From Muribaculaceae bacterium (GTDB taxonomy: Bacteria; Bacteroidota; Bacteroidia; Bacteroidales; Muribaculaceae), in NCBI GenBank assembly GCA_023662835.1, contig JAMPII010000007.1, forward strand, positions 1-54,842: a stretch of DNA of 54,842 bases, read 5' to 3'. The notes below the pieces were generated by a model. It saw nothing but the letters and a program-made list of their open reading frames with translations, was not told the origin of the DNA and searched no databases. The position numbers were made by a program, and so were the translations under genes. Position 1 is the stretch's first letter. Every line of letters begins with the position of its first letter. Shown here piece by piece: positions 1-8,433 of the stretch.

Positions 1-1441
1 GATTCTTGATTCGGAACTGCACGGCACATTTCTCCGGGATAGTGTCGGGCAGTTTATTTACAAGTGCGGCTATCACTTCCTCCACCGTGTGGAAGCCGAT
101 GTCGCTGACCTCTGCCAACACCTCGCCACGGAAGTATGCCCTTGCATACACCATCATCTTGGGCGAAAGCCGAAACAGAGTCTCTTTCGGCTCTTCAACA
201 TCATGGGCGTTGCCCTGCTTGCTCTTGGCTGTTGAGAAGAAGATAAAGTCAATGACCTTGGCATTCAACTCCCACGCCGGAGAGAAGTCCAGTTTGATGT
301 AACCTCGCGTGATAGTGTGTCCGTGGCTATGGTTCATACCGAAAGCCACGTCAGCAATACTCGCTCCGCAATCGTTCTGCGCAGTCGTTCCCCAAGTATG
401 CCGGAACGTGTATGCGCAATACCTGTCCTCCTTGGCTATCCCCATGCTCTTACACACCTGCTTGATGCCCGTGTTCACATTAGCGTTGAAACTGTCAGCC
501 GATGAGAAACGCTTGTGGAACGTGAACATAAAGGGGTCATCCTCGGCAGCCCGGTATTTCTCCACCAACGGCTGAATGATAGGCTCAACCCTCATCTCGA
601 TGTAAGCATCATCAGTCCTCGCCTTGCGAGTCTTGGCTCTGCGGTAGCCGATTACCCCATCGTGGTAGTCGGTTTTCTTCATCTCGTAGAGGTCAATCGT
701 GTTGATACCGGCGAGGCAAAGTATCATCTTCGCCACGTCTCGAGCCAGTTCGGGCAGAGGGTCAACCATGCGAGTTTGGGGGAGTGGGGCAGAGAAAAAC
801 GCCCGGCACTCCTCAGCACTGATGGCTTTCTTCTCGGCTCGATCCGCTTGCGGAATCTTTACCTTGCCCCACGGATTGGTCTTGATACGGATAATGCCAT
901 TGTCGTAGTCGTTGTACTCCGCGACCGCAGCTCTGAACACCTGCCGCATATTCACCGGGTACATCTCCTTTACCCTGCGAGTAGTCTCCAACGACTTTAT
1001 CCACCGATTGACCTGCACGGAGGTCAGTTGAGAGAACATGATTTGAGTCGTGCCAAAGAAACGCTCCATGTGTTGCAGAGCCAGTTTGTAGTTCTTGGCA
1101 TTGCGAAGCTGCCCATTGTCAATCATTCGGTCAATGTGCAGACGCGCATAGTCGCTGAAGCAGATGTCATCGTTCCCTTTCATCAGGAACTCCACGACCT
1201 CCCCGATAGTCCACTTGCTGATGTCCTTCTCGTTGAGACGCTTGTTGTACTCCATGATGAGTGCGGAGCAGTAGTTCTGCACAAATGGGTCTTTAATCTC
1301 GTTTGTCTTGGTCAATTCCTTTCGGGTAACCATCTTGTCGGTCTTGATGTATCCGTGTCGCTTCTGATGCGTCACGCGGATATAGACCTGCAAGAATCCG
1401 TCCTTGCGCTCACCGCGCACAGTTGCTTTGAATGTTGCCAT
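1..1441 (-). CDS. Tyrosine recombinase (integrase) of an integrative element, partial
   Basis: The minus strand is open from an ATG at 1441 to the window edge (480 codons, no stop), so the C-terminus is missing. The fold is that of Bacteroidota phage-type integrases: an N-terminal arm (residues 1-35, with VYIRVTHQKRHGYIKT), a SAM-like core-binding domain (about 100-200) and a catalytic domain. Catalytic signatures are YTFRHTW (Arg347), MNHSHGH (His371) and the nucleophile in TRGYI (Tyr381). Two consensus positions differ: the first Arg of the usual GLR motif is Asn247 (GINTIDL), and the His of HxxR is Tyr344. Changes at the first Arg are known in Bacteroides conjugative-element integrases such as IntDOT. 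The protein continues at least 99 residues past Tyr381, longer than the usual short tail. It should catalyse strand exchange at an attachment site. The family is sure; the element type (conjugative element, phage or other) is not. Confidence 0.9.
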   Translation of the reverse strand, partial: MATFKATVRGERKDGFLQVYIRVTHQKRHGYIKTDKMVTRKELTKTNEIKDPFVQNYCSALIMEYNKRLNEKDISKWTIGEVVEFLMKGNDDICFSDYARLHIDRMIDNGQLRNAKNYKLALQHMERFFGTTQIMFSQLTSVQVNRWIKSLETTRRVKEMYPVNMRQVFRAAVAEYNDYDNGIIRIKTNPWGKVKIPQADRAEKKAISAEECRAFFSAPLPQTRMVDPLPELARDVAKMILCLAGINTIDLYEMKKTDYHDGVIGYRRAKTRKARTDDAYIEMRVEPIIQPLVEKYRAAEDDPFMFTFHKRFSSADSFNANVNTGIKQVCKSMGIAKEDRYCAYTFRHTWGTTAQNDCGASIADVAFGMNHSHGHTITRGYIKLDFSPAWELNAKVIDFIFFSTAKSKQGNAHDVEEPKETLFRLSPKMMVYARAYFRGEVLAEVSDIGFHTVEEVIAALVNKLPDTIPEKCAVQFRIKN

Positions 1442-1520
1442 GTCTTCCGTGTTCCTATTGTTTGTTCATATTTGTTTGAATAAAAATTGTTATCATTCGT
1501 TACCTCTGAAAGTTACGCCT

Positions 1521-1601
1521 TGTACACCCATCTGTACACCGCTGTACACCTGCCTCAAAAATCTGTACAACTTTTTGTACACTTTTTCGTTCATTTGTAC
1601 A
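1521..1601. repeat. Cluster of six TGTACA palindromes upstream of the integrase
   Basis: TGTACA occurs at 1521, 1533, 1543, 1564, 1576 and 1596, with start-to-start spacings of 12, 10, 21, 12 and 20 bp. These are close to one or two helical turns, so the sites would lie roughly on one DNA face. Most copies are followed by C. The cluster lies 80-160 bp upstream of the integrase start. Plausible roles are operator sites for a regulator of the integrase, or arm-type binding sites for the recombinase or an excision factor. The role is inference; the repeat itself is directly visible. Confidence 0.7.
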
Positions 1602-1641
1602 CACAAAGTGATGCCAAATGCACGAACCCCCTAAGAATACA

Positions 1642-1682
1642 TTAGGCTGTAATGCCCTTTTTATCGGAGCATTACAGCCTAA
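1642..1682. terminator. 14-bp perfect inverted repeat between ppdK and the integrase
   Basis: TTAGGCTGTAATGC (1642-1655) and GCATTACAGCCTAA (1669-1682) are perfect complements around a 13-nt loop. It follows the ppdK stop at 1708 by 25 bp, so it is well placed to end ppdK transcription. Neither side has a clear long T run, so a pure intrinsic terminator is not certain. It also sits at the likely boundary of the integrative element. Confidence 0.6.
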
Positions 1683-1707
1683 CTGTATGTAAATGAGGGA
1701 TTACCCT

Positions 1708-4422
1708 TTAATCTTCGATGGCAGCCTGGGCCGCAGCAACGCGAGCGATTGGAACGCGGAACGGCGAGCAACTTACATAGTTCATGCCAAGTTTTGCGCA
1801 GAATTTAACTGACGAGGGTTCGCCACCATGTTCACCGCAGATACCTACTTTGAGTTCCGGCTTGGTTGAACGGCCTTTTTCTACGCCCATGCGTACGAGC
1901 TGGCCAACACCTTCCTGGTCGAGTACTTCGAATGGATCGGTTTTGATGATGCCGTGTTCTTTGTAGAATTTGAGGAATTTGGGGGCGTCGTCGCGTGAGT
2001 AGCCGAATGTCATCTGTGTCAAGTCGTTTGTACCGAATGAGAAGAAGTCGGCAACTGTTGCAATCTGGTCGGCGGTGAGAGCGGCACGGGGCACTTCGAT
2101 CATTGTACCTACTTTGTAGGGTACGTTTTCGCCTCTTTCGTCGAATACTTTTGCTGCAGTGATGTTGATTACATCTGCCTGATTCTGGATTTCTTTCAGT
2201 GTGCCTACCAACGGAATCATGATTTCAGGGAACACTTTGATGCCGCGTGCTTTCATGTTGAGAGCTGCCTCGATGATTGCGCGTGTCTGCATTTCTGTGA
2301 TTTCGGGATATGTGATTCCAAGACGGCAACCGCGATGGCCAAGCATGGGGTTGAACTCTTCGAGGCTATCAACTTTTGCTTTAACTTCTTCGAGCGACAG
2401 ACCCATTTCTGTTGCGAGTTCTTTTTGTGTTGCTGTCTGGTGAGGTACGAATTCGTGCAATGGGGGATCGAGCAAACGGATTGTAACGCCGTAGCCGTCC
2501 ATAGCTTCGAAAATTCCTTCGAAGTCGGAGCGCTGCATGGGGAGCAGTTTTGCCAGAGCTACTTTGCGGCCTTCTAAGTCGGAGGCAAGAATCATTTCGC
2601 GTACGGCTTTGATGCGGTCGCCTTCGAAGAACATGTGTTCTGTGCGGCACAGACCGATACCTTGTGCGCCGAAGTGGCGTGCTTGTTTTGCATCGCGGGG
2701 TGTATCGGCGTTGGTGCGTACGAGTGTTTTTGTGAATTTGGCTGCAAGGTTCATGATTGCGCCGAAGTCGCCTCCGAGTTCAGGTTCTGTTGTGGGAACT
2801 TGACCGTCGTAAACTTCACCTGTCGATCCGTTGAGTGAAATCCAGTCGCCTTCTTTGTAAACTTTGCCTGCCATTTCAACGGTTTTTTCTTTGTAGTCAA
2901 CCTTGATTTCGCCTGCACCTGATACGCAGCATTTACCCATACCGCGGGCAACAACGGCTGCGTGCGATGTCATACCGCCACGCATTGTCAGGATACCCTG
3001 AGCTACTGCCATACCGCGAAGGTCCTCGGGTGATGTTTCGATACGTACGAGAACAACTTTCTTTTTCTTTTCTGCCCAGGCTTCTGCTTCTTCGGCCGAG
3101 AATACAATCTGGCCGGCTGCAGCTCCGGGTGATGCGGGAAGACCTTTGGCTGCTACTTTAGCGCGTTTGAGAGCTGATTTGTCAAATACGGGGTGGAGAA
3201 GCTCGTCGAGTTTCTGGGGCTCCATTCGCAAAAGTGTTGTTTTTTCGTCGATTTCGCCTGCGCGGAGAAGATCCATGGCGATTTTAACCATAGCAGCACC
3301 GGTGCGTTTGCCGTTACGGGTCTGGAGCATCCAGAGTTTGCCATCCTGGATTGTGAACTCCATATCCTGCATATCTTTGTAGTGGTCTTCGAGCTTGTTG
3401 GCGATTGCGATAAGCTCGGCGGCGCATGTAGGCATTGATTCCTCAAGTGAAGGATATTTCGATGCGCGTTCTTCTTCGCTGATGCCTTGAAGCGCAGCCC
3501 AACGACGCGAACCTTCAACTGTGATTTGCTGTGGTGTACGGATACCGGCCACAACGTCCTCGCCCTGTGCGTTGATGAGGTATTCGCCGTTGAACATGTT
3601 TTCGCCGGTTGCGGCGTCGCGGCTGAATGCTACGCCGGTAGCTGAATTGTCGCCCATGTTACCGTAAACCATTGCTTGAACGTTAACGGCTGTTCCCCAC
3701 TCTTCGGGAATCTGGTTCATGCGGCGATAAAGAATGGCGCGTTCGTTCATCCAGCTGTCGAATACGGCGCAGATACCGCCCCAGAGCTGTTCCCATGCGC
3801 TTTCGGGGAAGTCTTTGCCTGTGAAGTCTTTAACGGCTGCTTTAAAAAGTTTAACAAGGTTTTTAAGATCTTCAACGTCGAGTTCGGTGTCGAGCTTAAC
3901 GCCTTTTTCTTCTTTAACCTTGTCCATGATTTCTTCGAAAGGATCGATGTCGGCTTTGCTCTTGGGTTTCATGCCGAGAACAACGTCGCCGTACATTTGT
4001 ACGAAACGGCGGTAGCTATCCCATGCAAAACGTGCGTTACCGCTCTTTTCGGCCAGCGATGCTACGGTAGCGTCGTTCATACCAAGGTTAAGCACGGTAT
4101 CCATCATACCGGGCATTGAGGCGCGTGCGCCTGAGCGTACGGAAACGAGAAGCGGATTTGTTGGGTCATCGAATTTTTTGCCTGTCAGCGATTCAACGTG
4201 TGCTACAGCTGCTTCTACATCCTTTTGTATTAGCTTTACAACTGCATCTCGGCCTTCAAGAGTGTAAAGGTTGCAAACTTCGGTTGTGATGGTGAAACCG
4301 GGAGGTACCGGCATCCCTAGAAGGTTCATCTCTGCCAAGTTGGCTCCTTTGCCGCCCAAGAGGTTTCTCATGTCGGCCTTACCTTCGGCTTTACCATCGC
4401 CGAACGTATAGATTCTTTTCAT
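1708..4422 (-). CDS. ppdK: Pyruvate, phosphate dikinase
   Basis: 904 aa, full family length. The cytoplasmic enzyme interconverts pyruvate, ATP and phosphate with PEP, AMP and pyrophosphate; in anaerobes it links glycolysis and PEP supply. The N-terminal ATP-binding domain carries GGKGANLAEM (residues 23-32) and the VRSGARASMPG stretch near 95-105. The swivelling phospho-histidine domain has GGMTSHAAVVARGMG with catalytic His487; Thr485 is the residue phosphorylated by the regulatory protein where that exists. The C-terminal PEP/pyruvate barrel ends with ICGEHGGEP. It is a single-gene unit: a -7-like TAAATTTG element (4502-4509, minus strand) lies about 80 bp upstream, and an inverted repeat follows the stop. 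The start at 4422 gives the usual MKRIYTFGDG beginning. Confidence 0.97.
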   Translation of the reverse strand: MKRIYTFGDGKAEGKADMRNLLGGKGANLAEMNLLGMPVPPGFTITTEVCNLYTLEGRDAVVKLIQKDVEAAVAHVESLTGKKFDDPTNPLLVSVRSGARASMPGMMDTVLNLGMNDATVASLAEKSGNARFAWDSYRRFVQMYGDVVLGMKPKSKADIDPFEEIMDKVKEEKGVKLDTELDVEDLKNLVKLFKAAVKDFTGKDFPESAWEQLWGGICAVFDSWMNERAILYRRMNQIPEEWGTAVNVQAMVYGNMGDNSATGVAFSRDAATGENMFNGEYLINAQGEDVVAGIRTPQQITVEGSRRWAALQGISEEERASKYPSLEESMPTCAAELIAIANKLEDHYKDMQDMEFTIQDGKLWMLQTRNGKRTGAAMVKIAMDLLRAGEIDEKTTLLRMEPQKLDELLHPVFDKSALKRAKVAAKGLPASPGAAAGQIVFSAEEAEAWAEKKKKVVLVRIETSPEDLRGMAVAQGILTMRGGMTSHAAVVARGMGKCCVSGAGEIKVDYKEKTVEMAGKVYKEGDWISLNGSTGEVYDGQVPTTEPELGGDFGAIMNLAAKFTKTLVRTNADTPRDAKQARHFGAQGIGLCRTEHMFFEGDRIKAVREMILASDLEGRKVALAKLLPMQRSDFEGIFEAMDGYGVTIRLLDPPLHEFVPHQTATQKELATEMGLSLEEVKAKVDSLEEFNPMLGHRGCRLGITYPEITEMQTRAIIEAALNMKARGIKVFPEIMIPLVGTLKEIQNQADVINITAAKVFDERGENVPYKVGTMIEVPRAALTADQIATVADFFSFGTNDLTQMTFGYSRDDAPKFLKFYKEHGIIKTDPFEVLDQEGVGQLVRMGVEKGRSTKPELKVGICGEHGGEPSSVKFCAKLGMNYVSCSPFRVPIARVAAAQAAIED

Positions 4423-4501
4423 GCGGGTAGATTGTTAAATTAAACGTAATTTATTATTTGGTTTGTTTATTCTCGTGCCAACCTCTTTTGGTGAGGTTTT
4501 G

Positions 4502-4509
4502 CAAATTTA
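4502..4509 (-). promoter_or_regulatory. Probable -7 element for ppdK
   Basis: Reading the minus strand this is TAAATTTG, a full match to the Bacteroidota TAnnTTTG element. A TTTG -33 box at the usual 19-21 bp spacing is not evident. It predicts a leader of roughly 70 nt before the ppdK ATG. Confidence 0.45.
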
Positions 4510-4600
4510 CATTTTTATCGTGACATTAAAAATTCTTTTTGTAACAAAATTGCCGCGTTTTTAATTTAATTGTATTTTGAGTGACTGGTTGTCAAAATAT

Positions 4601-4631
4601 TTTGCCTTAAACTATATTTTAGTTAATTTTG
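4601..4631 (+). promoter_or_regulatory. Bacteroidota-type promoter for the lipoprotein/barrel pair
   Basis: TTTG at 4601-4604 and TAATTTTG at 4624-4631 with a 19-bp spacer match the -33/-7 consensus. The predicted start of transcription is near 4637, giving a leader of about 55 nt before the ATG at 4692 and about 30 nt before the GTG at 4668. Confidence 0.7.
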
Positions 4632-4691
4632 TAGCCTTATTGCAATCTCACGATTGCTGAAATTAACGTGAATAAACCAAAACTTCGATTC

Positions 4692-5849
4692 ATGAATTTA
4701 ATGCGTAAAGCTATTGTATGGGTTATGGCTGCCGTGGCATTTGCCGGTTGTCAGAAAGAACCTCTAAATGCAGAATGTGATATCGTTGATGCGTCGCTGC
4801 CAGGCGACCAACTCAGCAAGGCTCCTATTATTGAGAACCGCTCTGTTACATTCATTGTTAAGAACGATGTTTCGCTCGAGGCTCTAGCTCCCGAATTTAC
4901 CTTGACTCCGGGCGCGACAATTGACCCCCCTAGCGGAACTGTTCGCGACTTCAGCACGCCACAGCAATACACTGTCTATTCTGAAGATGGACATTGGAAT
5001 AAAACCTACACCGTTACTGCCAAGTATGTTGAGCTTGCCCTTGATTATAATTTCGAATATGTCAAAGAGGGAAATACTAATAACTTTAAATACGATGTAT
5101 TTTACGAGCTGAATCATGATGGTAAAGAATCGTTCACATGGGCCAGCGGAAACAGCGGTTTCGCTTTGACCGGGCTTGGTAAGGACGGTCCAAAAGTATT
5201 CCCCACTTTCCAGATCGATGAGGGACAATCCGGCAAAGCTCTTTGCCTTGTTACACGTAAAACCGGCACTTTCGGCGTCAGCTTTAATAAACCTCTTGCG
5301 GCCGGCAATTTATATATAGGTATTTTTAATGTTGGTATAGCCGTTGCAAAACCATTGGAAGCTACGCAATTCGGTATGCCGTTCAATCTTATTCCTTTGT
5401 CCCTGAAGGGTTCGTTCAAATATACTCCCGGTCCGGAATACTGTATTTTCGACAAATCCTATCCCGGCAAATTGCGTCCGGTTCCTGACACAACCGACCG
5501 ATTCAATATATATGCCGTATTTTTCGACCGCACTGCCCCCGAAGGATCAACCGATGCTGAAAAAGCTGCATATGAATATCTCGACGGAAATAATGTCCTG
5601 GCCGAAGATAACCCCCAGATCATTTGTGTAGCCGAGATTCCGAACGAGATGCGTGTCGCAACTGAATCATGGAAAGAATTCGACATCCCCTTCGTGATGC
5701 GGCCGGGTAAATCGATCGACATGGATAAACTCAACAGCGGTATGTATAGCATCACTATCGTATTCTCGTCGAGTATCGACGGCGACTTCTTCTCGGGTGC
5801 CGAAGGAAGTACACTGATTGTTGACAACGTAAAATTAATTTGCCGATAA
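4692..5849 (+). CDS. PCMD-domain surface lipoprotein
   Basis: The reading frame also extends up to a GTG at 4668, but the ATG at 4692 (385 aa) fits a lipoprotein signal better: Met-Asn-Leu, a charged pair, a hydrophobic stretch, then the lipobox FAGC, with Cys20 as the lipidated residue. After it comes an Ig-like region (VTFIVKNDVSLEALAPEF onward, about residues 45-105) like those in Bacteroidota surface lipoproteins, ending in YTVTAKY. The rest (about 110-385) resembles the PCMD (putative carbohydrate metabolism domain) family: a beta-rich jelly-roll ending in LIVDNVKL. The following barrel gene is 22 bp away, so the two are likely co-transcribed and may act together at the outer membrane. 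Ligand unknown. The PCMD call is from recognition of the family pattern and is moderately sure. Confidence 0.75.
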   Translation: MNLMRKAIVWVMAAVAFAGCQKEPLNAECDIVDASLPGDQLSKAPIIENRSVTFIVKNDVSLEALAPEFTLTPGATIDPPSGTVRDFSTPQQYTVYSEDGHWNKTYTVTAKYVELALDYNFEYVKEGNTNNFKYDVFYELNHDGKESFTWASGNSGFALTGLGKDGPKVFPTFQIDEGQSGKALCLVTRKTGTFGVSFNKPLAAGNLYIGIFNVGIAVAKPLEATQFGMPFNLIPLSLKGSFKYTPGPEYCIFDKSYPGKLRPVPDTTDRFNIYAVFFDRTAPEGSTDAEKAAYEYLDGNNVLAEDNPQIICVAEIPNEMRVATESWKEFDIPFVMRPGKSIDMDKLNSGMYSITIVFSSSIDGDFFSGAEGSTLIVDNVKLICR

Positions 5850-5871
5850 TTCTTCTTATAATAAGCTTACT

Positions 5872-6660
5872 ATGAACAAAAAGTTCTTTATCATATCATT
5901 AATGGCGGTCGTAGCCGCTGTCAGCAGTCAAAGCGTAAGCGCTCAGGAAACAACAACTCTCGGGCTGATCTGGTCAGAAATGCATAACCTTGAATACGAG
6001 GTTAATGCTGGCATTAATATCGGAGGTAGCGCGCCTCTACCCATACCGGGCGAAATACGCAAGATAGAATCCTATAGCCCAGGATTGAACCTTTCAATCG
6101 GTGCAACTATAACTAAATTTTTAGGCAAAGAATCACCTTGGGGCATCGCTGTTTCGCCCCGCTTTGAGGTAAAAGGTATGGACACAGAGGCACGTGTGAA
6201 AAACTATGGAATGACAATCATTCAGGACGGTGCAAAAGTGTCGGGCTATTGGACCGGTATGGTCAAAACTAAATATCGTCAGTCGCTTTTCACTTTCCCT
6301 ATTTTAGGGGTCTACAAATTTAATTCACGTTGCCGTGTATCGTTTGGCCCATATTTTTCTGTTGTCATGTCCGACGATTTTTCGGGCTCGGTTTACGAGG
6401 GCTATTTGCGCGAAACCGACCCCACAGGCGACAAAATCACTTTTGAGGGTGACAACTCTGCATCTTACGATTTTTCCGATCATCTCCGCATGATTCACTG
6501 GGGATTGGAAGCCGGCTTCACTTGGCGTGCATTCAAGCACCTGAACGTTCAGGCTCATCTCGATTGGGGGTTGAGCGATATATTCCACTCCTCGTTCAAG
6601 ACAGTTCAATTCGAACTCTACCCGATTTATCTGAATGTAGGTTTCGGCTACGCTTTCTAG
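5872..6660 (+). CDS. Outer-membrane beta-barrel protein (PorT-like fold)
   Basis: 262 aa. A classical signal peptide (MNKKFFIISLMAVVAAVSS, cleavage after VSA-Q about residue 25) is followed by alternating hydrophobic/polar strands, with Gly- and aromatic-rich turns, and a C-terminal aromatic residue (VGFGYAF), all typical of an outer-membrane barrel of 8 or so strands. It lies 22 bp after the PCMD lipoprotein gene on the same strand and ends 17 bp before the convergent radC stop. No enzymatic motif is visible. Function is unknown; a structural or assembly partner for the lipoprotein is only an inference from adjacency. Confidence 0.75.
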   Translation: MNKKFFIISLMAVVAAVSSQSVSAQETTTLGLIWSEMHNLEYEVNAGINIGGSAPLPIPGEIRKIESYSPGLNLSIGATITKFLGKESPWGIAVSPRFEVKGMDTEARVKNYGMTIIQDGAKVSGYWTGMVKTKYRQSLFTFPILGVYKFNSRCRVSFGPYFSVVMSDDFSGSVYEGYLRETDPTGDKITFEGDNSASYDFSDHLRMIHWGLEAGFTWRAFKHLNVQAHLDWGLSDIFHSSFKTVQFELYPIYLNVGFGYAF

Positions 6661-6677
6661 AGCCTATCCCCTACTCC

Positions 6678-7418
6678 TTATAATTTGCCCTCATCGGTGA
6701 AACTATAATAACCGGTGTGGGCAATTATTATATGGTCGAGAACCTGTATGTCCAGCATTTTTGCCCCCTCTTTAATTCTTCTTGTAAGCGAACAATCCTC
6801 ACTGCTTGGCATCAAGTTTCCGCTTGGATGATTGTGTGCTAATATAATCCCCTGCACAGTCTCATCTTCGGTAAGTATCCGTTTGAATAGCAGTTTAAGG
6901 TCGACGACAGTAGCCGAGCTTCCCCCGCTGCTGAGACAGAACTTGCCTATCAACTCGCCTGAACGCGATAGCATCATTACCCAGAATTCCTCATGGTCGA
7001 GAAGCCCGATTTCGGATTTCATTATTTTGTACACACTATCGCTTCCTGTTAATTTAGGACGTTGCGGCGGCAGTTCTGTATGGCATCTCATGCCAAGTTC
7101 AATAGCTGCCGCCAATGCTATAGCTTTTGCGGGGCCTATGCCCGGATTTTCGCGGACAATAGTTTTAATTGGTTTACGTGCTATCGACAGCAGGCTCCCT
7201 TTGTTTTTTGCCAGTAGCTGTTGGCTCATTGTCAATACTGATTTGCCGCGCATGCCGTTGCCGAATATAATTGCCATCAGTTCTGCATTGTCGAGCGAAT
7301 GAATGCCAAGACGCAATGCCTTTTCTCGAGGACGGTCGTTCTCGGCGATATCTTGAATAAGAATATAATCACGTTGAACCGGATCCTTTACTTCCGATTC
7401 CTGTATATTTTCTTTCAT
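6678..7418 (-). CDS. radC: RadC family protein (JAMM/MPN+ domain)
   Basis: 246 aa, normal length. The N-terminal half is a UPF0758 helix-hairpin-helix-like region (NPGIGPAKAIALAAA, about 91-105). The C-terminal JAMM metalloprotease-like domain has the full zinc signature: Glu143/144, His195-x-His197, Ser205 and Asp208 (HNHPSGNLMPSSED). The cellular role of RadC is not settled; the early link to DNA repair was withdrawn for E. coli. It is the last gene of the minus-strand operon that starts with the helicase at 11878; the gap to the upstream glycosyltransferase is 5 bp. Confidence 0.93.
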   Translation of the reverse strand: MKENIQESEVKDPVQRDYILIQDIAENDRPREKALRLGIHSLDNAELMAIIFGNGMRGKSVLTMSQQLLAKNKGSLLSIARKPIKTIVRENPGIGPAKAIALAAAIELGMRCHTELPPQRPKLTGSDSVYKIMKSEIGLLDHEEFWVMMLSRSGELIGKFCLSSGGSSATVVDLKLLFKRILTEDETVQGIILAHNHPSGNLMPSSEDCSLTRRIKEGAKMLDIQVLDHIIIAHTGYYSFTDEGKL

Positions 7419-7423
7419 ATTGA

Positions 7424-8422
7424 TTACTTCCCTTTTCGCATAGCTATTTCTTGCTCAACATCACGGCCACGTCCGAACAATATTTTCGTGGTGAACGCAC
7501 GGATAAACCCCGTCCCGTAGCCGACGATCTGTATTACACTTGCCGGCACGGCGAGGATTCCGACCCTAAAACTCTGCGTTGATATGGTTGCCAACACCCA
7601 AATAGCCAGCAAATAAACAACTAGCGGCAAAAGCATCCATGGCGACACATACACCGCTCCCACCACCATAATTACGCCTAATATCACAGCTAACGCCGGT
7701 AGAATATGCACCAGCTTCATCGAACCGGGATAGAGCAACTGAAGTGTGATGCGTGACATTCCGAACACATGAACCTGATGGAAAAATTTGGCGAAATCGA
7801 CTCGCCGCTTATGATAGACAGGAACTTCGGTGTTCAAGCCAATGCTAAACCCGGCCTTGCGGATTCTCGTACTCATGTCAATATCCTCGGAAAACATTTC
7901 GCGGAATCCTCCAACGTTATTATAAACCTCGCGGGAAAATCCCATGTTGAATGTGCGTGGAGTGAATTTTTCTAGACTGACTTTCCCGCCGCGGATGCCG
8001 CCGGTTGTGAGAAAAGAAGTCATTGCATAGCTAATTGCCTTCTGTGTGTCGGAAAATGAACTATGCGCAGCGTCAGGCCCTCCAAAACAATCGAGTGGAT
8101 TGGCGTCCAGACTCTTCTCTAATTGGCCGAAATATCCGGCAGGAATCACGCAGTCGGAATCGAAAAATATGAAATAGTCACCCTCGGCCCGTTCCATTCC
8201 GTAGTTGCGCGCTATCGACCGCCCTTCGTTCTCTTTGTAGAAATATTTCACAGGAACCCTGTCGGAGTAGTCGGCTACAACATCACGGCACACTTCTGTT
8301 GAACCGTCTTCCACAATGATTACCTCAAAGTTTTTTGTAGTCTGGTCGGCCAGGCTTTGAAGTAAATCCTTCACCTCAACAACGCGGTTGTATACCGGTA
8401 TTATTATCGAAAATAGTGGCAT
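7424..8422 (-). CDS. Family 2 glycosyltransferase with membrane C-terminus
   Basis: 332 aa. A GT-A fold starts at once with FSIIIPVYNR (residues 4-13), then VEDGS (38-41 region) and the metal-binding DSD (88-90). The second half carries FTPRTFNMGFSREVY and EDIDMSTR, the acceptor/catalytic region (ED pair). Three hydrophobic segments between about 235 and 310 anchor it to the inner membrane. It should transfer a sugar to a membrane-bound or surface glycan; the sugar cannot be read from sequence. It sits 11 bp after nspC and 5 bp before radC, so it is in that operon, without an obvious functional link. Confidence 0.88.
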   Translation of the reverse strand: MPLFSIIIPVYNRVVEVKDLLQSLADQTTKNFEVIIVEDGSTEVCRDVVADYSDRVPVKYFYKENEGRSIARNYGMERAEGDYFIFFDSDCVIPAGYFGQLEKSLDANPLDCFGGPDAAHSSFSDTQKAISYAMTSFLTTGGIRGGKVSLEKFTPRTFNMGFSREVYNNVGGFREMFSEDIDMSTRIRKAGFSIGLNTEVPVYHKRRVDFAKFFHQVHVFGMSRITLQLLYPGSMKLVHILPALAVILGVIMVVGAVYVSPWMLLPLVVYLLAIWVLATISTQSFRVGILAVPASVIQIVGYGTGFIRAFTTKILFGRGRDVEQEIAMRKGK

Positions 8423-8433
8423 ATCTGATAGTT

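Noticed and set aside
515-1483. Long plus-strand frame of 322 codons
   Set aside because: It is antisense to the integrase, which has all the family signatures; the plus-strand translation shows no domain.
1521-1601. TGTACA cluster as a CRISPR array
   Set aside because: The repeats are only 6 bp and the spacers 4-15 bp; no cas genes are near.
3676-4119. 147-codon plus-strand frame inside ppdK
   Set aside because: Antisense shadow of a conserved gene; no promoter or motif.
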